From contig NZ_JAMPKY010000007.1 in NCBI RefSeq assembly GCF_039962255.1, forward strand, positions 186,001 through 250,000: a stretch of DNA of 64,000 nucleotides, written 5' to 3'. The position numbers were made by a program, and so were the translations under genes. The notes under the pieces were generated by a model. The model did no database searches, had not been told where the DNA came from, and was given only the letters and a program-made list of their open reading frames with translations. Positions 19,502-28,106 of the stretch are shown one piece after another. How positions within the stretch are numbered: position 1 is the stretch's first letter; each line of letters starts with the position of its first letter. The stretch is from Leptolyngbya subtilissima AS-A7. Its GTDB lineage: Bacteria; Cyanobacteriota; Cyanobacteriia; Phormidesmidales; Phormidesmidaceae.

Positions 19502-20956
19502 CTAGTTGTCAAATAGGTTGAGCTGAAGTTCTGGCTTTACCCGCATCACCACCAGAGTCATGTCGTCGTCGTTGCTGCGATCGCCCCCAATGAAGCGATC
19601 GATCAAGTCAAAGGTGTAGTCTAAAATCGCTTCGGCTGAAGTGCAGTTGCGGCAAGCCCACTGGAGAGCCCGCTCCAGGTTTTCTTCCTCAAAGCGCTCA
19701 CCGCGAGGGTTAGAGGCCTCGGTAAAACCATCGGTGTAAAACACTACCGTGTCGCCCGGCTGGAGTTCTACCTCGGCTTCGCAGTACTCGGTATTCATAT
19801 CCAGCCCCAGCAGCATACCGGGGGTATCAAGCCGGGTGATGGTGTTGGTGGCCGCCTGCCACAGCAGCGGTGGATTGTGGGCGGCGTTGCCGTAGGCTAG
19901 GCGGCGAGTTTTAGGGTTGTACTCGGCATAGAACAGCGTCACAAAGCGGTTTGAGCTTTCTAAGTCGCTGTGCATGACGAAATTTAAATCTTGCAAAATG
20001 CGAGCGGGCGAATGGCCGTTGAGCACCTCAGTTCGCAGCATACCCCGCATCATGGTCATGATTAACCCAGCGGGAACCCCTTTGCCCATGACATCCCCAA
20101 TGGCAAAACTCCAGGGGGCTGCTGCCGTCTGCTGAGAACCGGCCTGGCGTAGCTGGTCAAAGGTGGTCGGGATAAAGTCGTAATAATCGCCGCCTACCTT
20201 GTGGGCAGTGCGGCACTTAGCCGCCAGATCCATCCCCTGGATGGCGGGGCACTCGCGGGGTAGAAGCTGCAGCTGAATTTCAGCCCCAATTTCGAGCTCG
20301 CGATCGAGGCGCTCTTTTTTGCGCACCGCCGCTGTTAGTTCATTGTTTTCGATCGCTACGGAGGTTTGGTCAGCCACCAGGCGCACCAGCTTTTGGCGGG
20401 TCTCCGTCCAAGCATAGTCGGGGTCGCGGCTAAACACGTAGAGCCTCCCCCGCTCTACGTTTTGCACGATAATAGCGGTGCCAAACAGCTGAAACTCGTC
20501 ACCCAGGTAGCGGTTGACCTGGCGATCGAGTGCCAACATAGCATTGCGCGCCATCGACATCATGGTGCTCTCAGGGGCAGCCTTAAAGCTAGCCGTCACT
20601 TGGCGGGTAGCAGCCTCTAGGGCCGATCGCACATCCTGGCACTGGTCTTCGCTCTGGCAGTGCAGTCGCTCTAGACGGACCTGCCCATCCGCTCGAAACA
20701 GCACCAGGGCACCGCCGCTAGCATCAGTTACCCGACTGGCGATCATGGGAATCAGCTCTAGGAACTGATTCAGGTTGTTGAGGCTGCGTAGAGCAAACCC
20801 TAGCGAACTGAGCAAATCCTGGATTTTGTACTGCTCACGCTGCAGCCGAGCCACCAGTTCCTTGAGGGCAAACACGGGTGGAGTATCTGGCAGAGCGCTA
20901 CTGCTAACGCTCTCAAAAGAAGGTGATGGCCCGGATGGCATGGGAAAAGCTGTCAT
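19502..20956 (-). CDS. GAF-domain PP2C/SpoIIE-type serine phosphatase
   Basis: 484 residues, cytosolic. Residues about 30-60 form a coiled coil, 60-225 a GAF-like domain (NQFLELIPMIASRVTDASGGALVLF ... DQTSVAIENNELTAAV), and 240-480 a SpoIIE/RsbU PP2C_SIG domain. The catalytic metal residues are in place: VGGDYYDF, GDVMGKGVPAGL, FYTDGFTEA and DDDMTLVV. Such proteins dephosphorylate anti-anti-sigma (STAS) partners in partner-switching pathways, in cyanobacteria often linked to carbon or stress responses. No kinase or STAS gene lies in the window, so the partner is unknown. The ATG at 20956 (MTAFPMPSG) is preferred; an in-frame start at 21007 has no better ribosome site. Confidence 0.92.
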   Translation of the reverse strand: MTAFPMPSGPSPSFESVSSSALPDTPPVFALKELVARLQREQYKIQDLLSSLGFALRSLNNLNQFLELIPMIASRVTDASGGALVLFRADGQVRLERLHCQSEDQCQDVRSALEAATRQVTASFKAAPESTMMSMARNAMLALDRQVNRYLGDEFQLFGTAIIVQNVERGRLYVFSRDPDYAWTETRQKLVRLVADQTSVAIENNELTAAVRKKERLDRELEIGAEIQLQLLPRECPAIQGMDLAAKCRTAHKVGGDYYDFIPTTFDQLRQAGSQQTAAAPWSFAIGDVMGKGVPAGLIMTMMRGMLRTEVLNGHSPARILQDLNFVMHSDLESSNRFVTLFYAEYNPKTRRLAYGNAAHNPPLLWQAATNTITRLDTPGMLLGLDMNTEYCEAEVELQPGDTVVFYTDGFTEASNPRGERFEEENLERALQWACRNCTSAEAILDYTFDLIDRFIGGDRSNDDDMTLVVMRVKPELQLNLFDN

Positions 20957-21243
20957 GGACGACCTGTGCAAAATGCTCTCGTGAGACTTAACGAACCAAA
21001 TGACCAACTAAATATAGGGGCTAACCGAAAAACTGGCGTACGTCTTTGCCCTTAGACGTAGAAAATCCCCATTTTTGGCGGCATACAGCAACTTTTGCGA
21101 AGGTAATCCCGGCCGGCTGCAACCGGGGATAGCCCATAGTAGCGCACAAATTGAAGGCCAAGAATAGCATTCTCGAAAGGACTTAACTACCCCTGGGGAA
21201 GGAGATTAGCCAGTGAGGCTGGAAGCGAGGCATGGTTAGTTTT

Positions 21244-22041
21244 TTACCCATGGCCCTGGTGCGATCGCCACCACCCTCGGCAAAGCGCCAAAGCCTCCTC
21301 CTGGCTACGACACACTAGCGGGTAATCGAGTTGAGGACGATTCAAAATATATAGAGAAATCTCTAGCTGTTCAGCGATCGCGCACTTGATATCTTCTCCC
21401 CCAGGTGCGCCAGAGGCCTTGGTGATCACCTGAGTGATGCCCCACTGCTGCCAGAGGGCGCGTTCTAGCTCAGCAGTAATGGGAGGACGTAGAGCGATCA
21501 GGCGATCGGGAGTAAAGCCCGCTAGTAGGGCAGCCTCCAAGGCTACCGACGACGGCAGGATACGGGCAAATAGGGTAGCCTGGGTCTGCCAAGGGGCGAA
21601 GTGGTGCAGCCAGCGATAGCCCAGGGTCAGCAACGTTCGCTGTTTCAGCAAAACTTCAGGGGTGAGCAAGGCTTGAAGGTCTTCTATATAGTAAACACGC
21701 CCATTAGAAGAGGATTCTATAGCAGGACGCTCGTAGCGCCAGTAAGGGAGGTTAAAGGCTCGAGTAGCGGCGATCGCCCCTTGCGAAATTTCCACCGCAA
21801 AGGGATGCGACACATCCAGCACTGCCCCAATGTGCTGAGCCCGAATGAACTCTCCCAGCGACGCCACGTTCAGGCCCCCAACTAGAACCTTTAAATAAGT
21901 ACTTTTTTTATAGGCATGCTGCGCGATCGCCGTTGTCACCGTAACCAAACAGGGAATCTGCTCCGCCACCAAGGCAGCAGCCAACTCCACCGCCTCCCCT
22001 GTACCCCCAATCACCCACAGGACTGAACCTCGATTGTCCAC
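21244..22041 (-). CDS. cobK: Precorrin-6A reductase
   Basis: 265 residues. The enzyme reduces precorrin-6A (or cobalt-precorrin-6A) with NADPH in corrin biosynthesis. The N terminus VLWVIGGTGEA is the nucleotide-binding glycine motif, DVSHPFA (about residue 95) is the CobK/CbiJ signature, and TKASGAPGGEDIKCAIAEQL near the C terminus matches the family. The length is usual. The start is GTG at 22041 with GAGGGG about six bases upstream. It is divergent from murT, with 140 bp between starts. No cobalamin riboswitch features are recognisable in that gap, and the other corrin gene in the window (position 1) is not adjacent. Confidence 0.93.
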   Translation of the reverse strand: MDNRGSVLWVIGGTGEAVELAAALVAEQIPCLVTVTTAIAQHAYKKSTYLKVLVGGLNVASLGEFIRAQHIGAVLDVSHPFAVEISQGAIAATRAFNLPYWRYERPAIESSSNGRVYYIEDLQALLTPEVLLKQRTLLTLGYRWLHHFAPWQTQATLFARILPSSVALEAALLAGFTPDRLIALRPPITAELERALWQQWGITQVITKASGAPGGEDIKCAIAEQLEISLYILNRPQLDYPLVCRSQEEALALCRGWWRSHQGHG

Positions 22042-22181
22042 AAATTCCCCTCACTATCGTGTGTTCCTCCAAGCCGCAAAAGGGCGTCTCTCTACCCCCT
22101 CGCCTCAAAAAATTGCAGCAGACTCGTGGGTCTGTCCCTACACTCTGCTACCCTTTCCCTCATGATCTGCCTGGCCCGGCC

Positions 22182-23498
22182 ATGAACCAACTGCTGCTGA
22201 TTCCTATTGTTGCGTTTGCAAAGCTGCTGACCCTGGCCCTGCGTATATCCGGGCGGGGCTCGGGCACCGCCTTGCCAGGTTATCTGGTCGGCCGCTATTT
22301 TCCCTTTGTGCTAGAGGCACTGGTCAGCCAAATTCCGGTAGTGGTGGCTATTACCGGCACTAACGGCAAAACCACCAGCCAGACGATGCTCAGTGCCGTG
22401 CTTGATCAAGTTCCGCGGGCCAAGGTGCTGCGCAACAAAGCCGGGGCTAACCTCAGCCAGGGTATTTTGTCAGAGCTCCTTAAGCAGAGCAACGCCGTTG
22501 GCCGCCTCGACTTTACCCACGCAGTCCTCGAAGTAGAAGAAGCCACCCTGCCTCGCATCGCCCGGCTGCTCAAACCCAATATCATCGCCGTCACTAACCT
22601 TTACCGCGACCAGCTCGATGCCTATGGCGAAATCGATCGCACCGAAAAACTGATTCGCGACGGCATCGCCCAGTGCCCCACCGCCGCCGTGGTCGTCAAT
22701 GGCGATGATCCCCGCACCTCTCGCCTCACCCACGGGCTAGAGAACGCCACCTACTTTATGTCGCTTGCCCCAGAGTACGCCCGGTTTTTACCCTACGAGG
22801 GCAAGCTCAACAGTCGGGTCCCTGGCAGTCAAGGGCTGGAGGCGACGAACATCCACATCAACGAAGACCTGACCACCGACTTTTCGGTTCAGGGGCAAAT
22901 CAATCATGAAACGGTGCTCCTGCCCGAGGCTAAGACGGTATCGCCAGGATTCTTTCATGTTTACAACGCGCTGACTGCGATCGCGATCGCCAACCTTCTC
23001 GGTATAGACGGAGCCACCGCGATCGCCGGGCTCAAAACCTTCAAGCCAGCCTTTGGTCGAGGCGAAATCCTTACCCGTCAGCAGGGCGACAAACAGGTCA
23101 ACTACCGCCTCCTGCTGGTAAAAAATCCCGCCAGTTTTAGCCTCAGCCTAGAGCTGCTGCGCAATATCCCTGGCCTTAAACTTATCCTCGCCATCAACGA
23201 CAACACCGCCGACGGCAAAGACGTTTCCTGGCTGTGGGACAGTGAACTCGAAAGGCTCAACCAGGCCAATATTGACTGGATTTTCTGCACTGGCGTTCGC
23301 GCTAAGGATATGGCAGTGCGGCTAAAGTATGCGCTGGATGTTCCCCCCAGCCCCATCCCAACCGAAGAATCGATCCGCCAGACAATTGATTTATCCTTTA
23401 AGGAGGCTGGTTCTGGCGACACAGTGTTTGTGCTGCCCACCTACACGGCCATGCTCGAATTTCGCAAGCTCATGGGCAAAACCTTGGATGTGGTCTAA
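22182..23498 (+). CDS. murT: Lipid II isoglutaminyl synthase, MurT subunit
   Basis: 438 residues. A Mur-ligase-like ATPase that, with GatD, amidates the alpha-carboxylate of D-glutamate in the peptidoglycan stem. Seen: an N-terminal hydrophobic helix, the P-loop VAITGTNGKTT (about residue 52), NKAGANLSQGI, EVEEATLPRI, NLYRDQLDAYGE, VVNGDDPR, and a C-terminal DUF1727 region beginning LLVKNPASFSLSLELL. Many MurT proteins carry a four-cysteine zinc ribbon after the NxDDP segment; here no cysteine is found between the NGDDP and LVKNP motifs. The ATG at 22182 begins the hydrophobic helix; a start at 22059 is open but unlike the family. It is the first gene of murT-gatD-lepB. Confidence 0.93.
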   Translation: MNQLLLIPIVAFAKLLTLALRISGRGSGTALPGYLVGRYFPFVLEALVSQIPVVVAITGTNGKTTSQTMLSAVLDQVPRAKVLRNKAGANLSQGILSELLKQSNAVGRLDFTHAVLEVEEATLPRIARLLKPNIIAVTNLYRDQLDAYGEIDRTEKLIRDGIAQCPTAAVVVNGDDPRTSRLTHGLENATYFMSLAPEYARFLPYEGKLNSRVPGSQGLEATNIHINEDLTTDFSVQGQINHETVLLPEAKTVSPGFFHVYNALTAIAIANLLGIDGATAIAGLKTFKPAFGRGEILTRQQGDKQVNYRLLLVKNPASFSLSLELLRNIPGLKLILAINDNTADGKDVSWLWDSELERLNQANIDWIFCTGVRAKDMAVRLKYALDVPPSPIPTEESIRQTIDLSFKEAGSGDTVFVLPTYTAMLEFRKLMGKTLDVV

Positions 23499-23543
23499 CC
23501 TACCCATCTACTCCCCTACCCATCCACCCCCTACCCATCCATG
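23499..23543 (+). repeat. Three 15-bp tandem repeats in the murT-gatD spacer
   Basis: Three units, CCTACCCATCTACTC, CCCTACCCATCCACC and CCCTACCCATCCATG, fill the whole gap and run into the gatD ATG. There is no purine-rich ribosome site in the spacer, so gatD translation may depend on coupling or on this pyrimidine-rich leader. Confidence 0.8.
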
Positions 23544-24332
23544 CCCTACGCCCTCACCATTACCCACCTCTACCCCGACTACCTCAACCTCTACGGCGAC
23601 ACCGGCAACCTCATCGTGCTGCGCCGCCGCTGCCAGTGGATGGGCATTGACTGCGCGGTGAAACCCTTGACCATGGAAGAGGTAGCCCAGAGCGGTCAGA
23701 CCGATCTTTACTTTATGGGCGGCGGCCAAGATATGGACCAGGTGGCGGTAGTCAATGACTTCCACCAGCTCAAGCACGAGGCCATCAGGGCCGATACCGA
23801 GGCGGGAGTAGTATTCCTAGGGGTATGTGGGGGCTACCAGCTCATGGGCAACACCTTTCTGATGGGCAATGGCGAAGAAACCCAGGGGCTGGGCATCGTC
23901 AACGTCAACACCCGTGCCCCCAGCACCGACGTCAAGCAGCGATGCATCGGCAACCTGGTTGTGGAAATTAACTCTACCGGCTACGCCGAGATGCAGACCA
24001 TGTACACTACCCCTCGAAAAATTCCTCGTACCCTAGTGGGGTTTGAAAACCACTCAGGGCAAACGTACCTCGGCGAGGGCGTAGAGCCCCTAGCTAAAAC
24101 CATCGCTGGATTCGGTAATAATGCCACCGCCGAGTACGAGGGCGCGCGTTACAAAAACGTTTTTGGCAGCTACATGCACGGGTCGCTGCTACCCAAAAAC
24201 CCACATTTTGCCGATTACCTGATTGGGCTAGCCCTACGCCGCAAGTACGCCGATGTCAATCTTACCCTGCCCACCCTGACCGATACCGAAGAATTTGCCG
24301 CCCACGAGTTCGTTGTTCAGCGCTACAGGTAA
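23541..24332 (+). CDS. gatD: Lipid II isoglutaminyl synthase, glutaminase subunit GatD
   Basis: 263 residues. A class I glutamine amidotransferase that supplies ammonia to MurT. The catalytic cysteine is C96 in FLGVCGGYQLMG, the histidine is H213 in GSYMHGSLLPKNP, and the N-terminal ITHLYPDYLNLYGDTGN matches GatD rather than cobyric acid synthase. YFMGGGQDMDQ is the family glycine loop. It is cytosolic, in complex with MurT at the membrane. It begins 42 bp after murT inside a tandem repeat that supplies the ATG, and the signal peptidase gene follows after 9 bp, so the three genes are one operon. Amidated peptidoglycan stems have been linked in other bacteria to crosslinking and lysozyme resistance; whether that holds here is unknown. 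Confidence 0.93.
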   Translation: MPYALTITHLYPDYLNLYGDTGNLIVLRRRCQWMGIDCAVKPLTMEEVAQSGQTDLYFMGGGQDMDQVAVVNDFHQLKHEAIRADTEAGVVFLGVCGGYQLMGNTFLMGNGEETQGLGIVNVNTRAPSTDVKQRCIGNLVVEINSTGYAEMQTMYTTPRKIPRTLVGFENHSGQTYLGEGVEPLAKTIAGFGNNATAEYEGARYKNVFGSYMHGSLLPKNPHFADYLIGLALRRKYADVNLTLPTLTDTEEFAAHEFVVQRYR

Positions 24333-24341
24333 TCCTGAGCC

Positions 24342-25406
24342 ATGAAGGCAACCTCTAAGGTTCTGGTGGGCCGACAAAAAAGTCCGTGGCTGGCAGTTAA
24401 TCTATCCGCAGCGCTGCCTGGCATGGGGCAGATTTATGACGGTGCGATCGCCCGTGGTTTAGTCATCATCACTGCTCACCTAGGGCTCATTGTCTTCATC
24501 TTCTGGTCGATCTTCGCACCTAGGGGCAACACCCTGCGAGGGCTGATGACCCTCATTCCATTGATCAGTCTTTATCTATTTAATCTGTGGGATAGCCACC
24601 ATGGGGCCAAACAAGGCATCACCCTCAACGAGTTCAGCCCGCTGCGCTACCAGTCTAGCGATCCCTGGTACCCCGTGTTTCTCTCCCAGATATTACCGGG
24701 GCTAGGGCACCTATTTTTGCAGCAGGCCACCGTAGGGGGTACGCTACTAATCTTAGGCATTTTCACCGCCTACCTAGCCAATTTCAACTCAGCTCTGCTA
24801 CCCATACCGCCCATTATTTGGGCGCTGGGTTGTGGGTTGGTCTACCGAGTTGCTCCTGCCCGTCAGCGTCAGTGGAGCTGGTTAGGAGGGCTGCTCGTAG
24901 CAGTGCTAATTACCCGTCTGGCGATCAGCTCCATCCCATTTGTCGTGCCGCAAAAAGTGGTGCAGTGCATTGTGCCCAGCGAGTCGATGCTGCCCACACT
25001 AGAGGTGCACGATCGCATATTTGTTCGCCCCCGCCCCTTCGAGTATCCCCTAGCCGTGGGCGACATCGTTGTCTTCTCTAACCCTGAGCGCACTCCGATT
25101 GAACAAGCCGGAGAACTCAAGAATTTGATGGTGAAGCGGGTCATTGCTCTGCCCGGTCAGCAGGTAGAGATTCGCGACGGCCAAGTGTGGCTTAATGGCA
25201 TTCCCCTAGTCGAGTCTCACCTAGTCGCCCCTATCCTCTACCAATGGGGGCCAAAAACGGTACCCACTGACCACCTGTTTGTACTCGGCGACAACCGCAA
25301 CAACAGTCGCGATTCCCACGTGTGGGGGTTTCTGCCCCGAGCTCACGTGGTGGGCAATGCCTACAAAATCTATTGGCCACCCCAACGAGTACAGCCTTTA
25401 CCTTAG
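24342..25406 (+). CDS. lepB: Signal peptidase I with an N-terminal multi-span extension
   Basis: 354 residues, longer than the usual 190-220 of cyanobacterial type I signal peptidases. Residues 195-350 are the S26 domain: nucleophile S215 in PSESMLPTL, general base K265 in MVKRVIALPG, and the family end box GDNRNNSRDSHVWGFLP. The active site would face the periplasm or lumen. Residues 1-190 contain two similar halves, each with a short Pro/Gly motif (NLSAALPGMGQIYDGA and LSQILPGLGHLFLQQA) followed by membrane spans; these resemble TM2/DUF5683-like small membrane modules fused in front of the peptidase. Their role may be membrane targeting, which is inference. The gene closes the murT-gatD operon. 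Confidence 0.92.
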   Translation: MKATSKVLVGRQKSPWLAVNLSAALPGMGQIYDGAIARGLVIITAHLGLIVFIFWSIFAPRGNTLRGLMTLIPLISLYLFNLWDSHHGAKQGITLNEFSPLRYQSSDPWYPVFLSQILPGLGHLFLQQATVGGTLLILGIFTAYLANFNSALLPIPPIIWALGCGLVYRVAPARQRQWSWLGGLLVAVLITRLAISSIPFVVPQKVVQCIVPSESMLPTLEVHDRIFVRPRPFEYPLAVGDIVVFSNPERTPIEQAGELKNLMVKRVIALPGQQVEIRDGQVWLNGIPLVESHLVAPILYQWGPKTVPTDHLFVLGDNRNNSRDSHVWGFLPRAHVVGNAYKIYWPPQRVQPLP

Positions 25407-26035
25407 TTGAGAATATTCTCAACTACTTTATTCGTTCATCACAAATTTAAATTGTTGGATTTTCAGTCTTTTTTAGAGTTAGATCAATCTCCCATCAGGG
25501 TAATTTAAGGGTGATTTTGTTTGCCAAAGGCCAATCTGAACAGCTGCCGCCATATTTATATGGTTTTCACATGTTGACAGTCTGACTTCACCGACTGCTC
25601 ACAATGATAGTCCGGGTCAGGGCTAAGCTAGCCAACAGGCGTATCTTAGGAAAGCCTAAATATGTATGTCGTCACTATGCAAAAGGATTTACGTCATGCT
25701 TAGGTACGCTGATCACACTCTAGTAGCGACTTTATGAGTCCTAAAGTACACAACTTCATGATCAAGTTAAAAACTTGTTAATGCAGTTGAAGACAGCAGG
25801 TGAGTGTATAAGTCTGGCGTAAGCTACGGTAAGAATACTTAAGCTAAAGATTCATTCGACTCAACTTAGTTCCCCAGCTCACGACTAAATAGAATTTTCA
25901 GAAAGGAGAGTTTTCATTTAATATAGGCAGTGTTTTACTAAGACAAATGAGTTGAAATTTAGCTCAGCTTCCGCAGGTTGAGCGCGTCAGTTCGAAGACC
26001 AGAACTTCCTAGTTTTATTAATTTCTAGAGGGTTT
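25407..26035. other. Long AT-rich leader region before the sugar-nucleotide cluster
   Basis: 629 bp with no supported gene, no HIP1 site and visibly lower GC than the flanks. A TTGACA occurs at 25574-25579, but no well-spaced -10 follows it. A GAAAGGAGAG purine tract near 25900 resembles a ribosome site but leads to no open frame. The rfbF ATG is preceded by AGAGGG. Nothing else is recognised. Confidence 0.5.
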
Positions 26036-26809
26036 ATGAAAGCAGTTATATTAGCTGGTGGTTTAGGTACTCGCTTAAGTGAAGAGACTAGCATTAAGCC
26101 TAAACCCATGGTTGAGGTTGGGGGCTATCCAATCCTCTGGCACATCATGAAAATTTATGCTGCCCACGGCATTAACGAATTCATCGTTTGCTGTGGCTAC
26201 AAAGGCTATGTCATCAAAGAGTACTTTGCCAACTACTTTTTGCACATGTCAGATGTAACCTTTGACTTGCGTTACAACCAAATGAATATTCATAACGGTA
26301 ACGCCGAACCGTGGAAAGTCACGCTAATCGATACTGGCGCATCGACGCTGACCGGTGGACGTCTCAAGCGGGTAAGAGAATATATTGGGTCTGAGCCCTT
26401 TTGCTTCACCTATGGTGATGGAGTTAGTGATGTAAACGTCACCGAACTCATTAAATTCCACGAAGAGCAGGGTACCCTAGCCACGCTTACCGCAGTCAAG
26501 CCCCCTGGTCGATTTGGAGCCATCTCCCTACATGAGGGGCAAACCACGATCGCATCCTTCGCTGAAAAAGCCGATGGCGATGAAGCCTACGTTAACGGTG
26601 GCTATTTTGTCTTAGATCCTCAAGTAATCGACTTTATCCCCGATGAGGACGTCATGTGGGAGCATGAACCCCTAACGAAGCTAGCTGAAATGGGACAACT
26701 GTCAGCCTACCGTCACGACGGCTTTTGGCAACCCATGGATACCCTCCGAGATAAAAATAATCTTGAAGGATTATGGAAATCTGGAGAAGCTCCTTGGAAA
26801 GTTTGGTAA
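26036..26809 (+). CDS. rfbF: Glucose-1-phosphate cytidylyltransferase
   Basis: 257 residues, the full length of the family. It makes CDP-glucose from CTP and glucose-1-phosphate, the entry to CDP-3,6-dideoxyhexose and related sugars. Seen: the nucleotidyltransferase signature [20 protein letters not shown] at residues 6-25, the sugar-1-phosphate region [28 protein letters not shown], and the C-terminal [13 protein letters not shown], all diagnostic of RfbF rather than RfbA. It is the first gene of a five-gene run. The typical partner CDP-glucose 4,6-dehydratase (RfbG) is not in the window. Base composition is lower in GC than the flanks. Confidence 0.95.
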   Translation: MKAVILAGGLGTRLSEETSIKPKPMVEVGGYPILWHIMKIYAAHGINEFIVCCGYKGYVIKEYFANYFLHMSDVTFDLRYNQMNIHNGNAEPWKVTLIDTGASTLTGGRLKRVREYIGSEPFCFTYGDGVSDVNVTELIKFHEEQGTLATLTAVKPPGRFGAISLHEGQTTIASFAEKADGDEAYVNGGYFVLDPQVIDFIPDEDVMWEHEPLTKLAEMGQLSAYRHDGFWQPMDTLRDKNNLEGLWKSGEAPWKVW

Positions 26810-26860
26810 TCCAAGCCTTTTCCAAAACAGCCTGCATAACTGCACACTAGAGCAAACATA

Positions 26861-28081
26861 ATGTCCAATACCTACGACTACGCCATTGTTGGCGGTGGCA
26901 TTGTGGGCCTGGCTACAGCCATGAAGCTGAGCCAAATGCTCCCCAGCGCCAAAATTACTGTCATCGAAAAAGAGTCCTCCTGGGCCTATCATCAAACAGG
27001 TAACAACAGCGGAGTTATTCACTCCGGCATCTACTACAAGCCCGGCAGCTTCAAAGCAAAATTCAGCCGAGCCGGTTGTCAGTCAATGGTGGACTTTTGT
27101 CGCCAGCATGACATTCCCTATGACGTCTGCGGCAAAGTCATTGTCGCGACTCAGGAGAAAGAACTACCCCTCCTAGAAAATCTCTTTCAGCGTGGTCTTC
27201 AAAACGAGATTCCCGTTACCAAGATTACGCCAGAGCAAGTTAAGGAGATCGAACCCTACGTTAACTGTATTGCCGCTGTTAAGGTAGATTCAACCGGCAT
27301 CGTTAATTACAAAGCCGTTTGTCAAAAGTACATCGAGATTATTCAAGAGGCGGACAACGACCTCCGCTTGAATACCAAGGTACTAGGTATCTCCTTAGAA
27401 CCACAAAATGTAGTTCTAGAGACGAACAAAGGCACCATCAAAGCGAAGTTTTTGATCAACTGCGCTGGGCTATTCTCGGACAGAGTGGCCCAGATGGCTA
27501 ACCTCAAGCCCTCAGCCAAGATCGTACCTTTCCGCGGTGAGTACTACGAGCTTGTGCCCGAGAAGCGGCATATGGTTAATACCCTGATCTATCCGGTACC
27601 CAACCCCAGTTTCCCCTTCCTTGGGGTGCACTTTACCAAAATGATTGATGGTAGCGTGCATGCTGGCCCTAACGCAGTCCTAAGCCTGAAGCGGGAAGGC
27701 TACAAAAAGACCGATTTTGATCTGAAAGACTTTGCTGAAGTGATGGCTTATCCAGGCTTCTGGAAGCTGGCCTCCAAGCATGCAGATGAAGGTGTCCGCG
27801 AGATCGTTCGTTCTTTCAGTAAAGCGGCCTTCGTTAAAAGCTTACAACGCCTCATTCCAGAGGTTCGTAGTGAAGACGTTGTCCCCACCCATGCTGGGGT
27901 ACGGGCTCAAGCGCTAATGAACAACGGCAGCTTGGTTGATGACTTCCTCATCGTTAACGGAGAGCGGTCAATTCATGTCTTGAACGCGCCGTCTCCGGCA
28001 GCCACATCATCTCTGGAAATTGGTAAGGAGGTTGCCTCCCAAGTGGTTAATGCCACGGCTCCAACCTCCGTCGCACTCTAG
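26861..28081 (+). CDS. lhgO: L-2-hydroxyglutarate oxidase-like FAD protein
   Basis: 406 residues of the DAO flavoprotein family. The dinucleotide motif is YAIVGGGIVGLATA (residues 6-19), followed by TVIEKE and HQTGNNSGVIHSGIYYKPGS, the signature of LhgO/L2HGDH. The C-terminal RSFSKAAFVKSLQRLIPEV and GVRAQAL also match. LhgO oxidises L-2-hydroxyglutarate to 2-oxoglutarate and passes electrons to the respiratory chain. Its position between a CDP-sugar synthase and an epimerase is unusual; it may instead oxidise a related 2-hydroxy acid or sugar acid, which is inference. It starts 51 bp after rfbF and ends 25 bp before the epimerase gene, so cotranscription is likely. Confidence 0.88.
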   Translation: MSNTYDYAIVGGGIVGLATAMKLSQMLPSAKITVIEKESSWAYHQTGNNSGVIHSGIYYKPGSFKAKFSRAGCQSMVDFCRQHDIPYDVCGKVIVATQEKELPLLENLFQRGLQNEIPVTKITPEQVKEIEPYVNCIAAVKVDSTGIVNYKAVCQKYIEIIQEADNDLRLNTKVLGISLEPQNVVLETNKGTIKAKFLINCAGLFSDRVAQMANLKPSAKIVPFRGEYYELVPEKRHMVNTLIYPVPNPSFPFLGVHFTKMIDGSVHAGPNAVLSLKREGYKKTDFDLKDFAEVMAYPGFWKLASKHADEGVREIVRSFSKAAFVKSLQRLIPEVRSEDVVPTHAGVRAQALMNNGSLVDDFLIVNGERSIHVLNAPSPAATSSLEIGKEVASQVVNATAPTSVAL

Positions 28082-28106
28082 TCCTACTCAAACAGGTAAT
28101 TCACCC

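Noticed and set aside
22042-22181. Possible cobalamin riboswitch between cobK and murT
   Set aside because: 140 bp is too short for a full B12 riboswitch and no B12-box-like sequence was seen.
25574-25610. TTGACA as a -35 for the sugar cluster
   Set aside because: No -10-like hexamer lies 16-18 bases downstream; the nearest AT-rich candidate is about 25 bases away.
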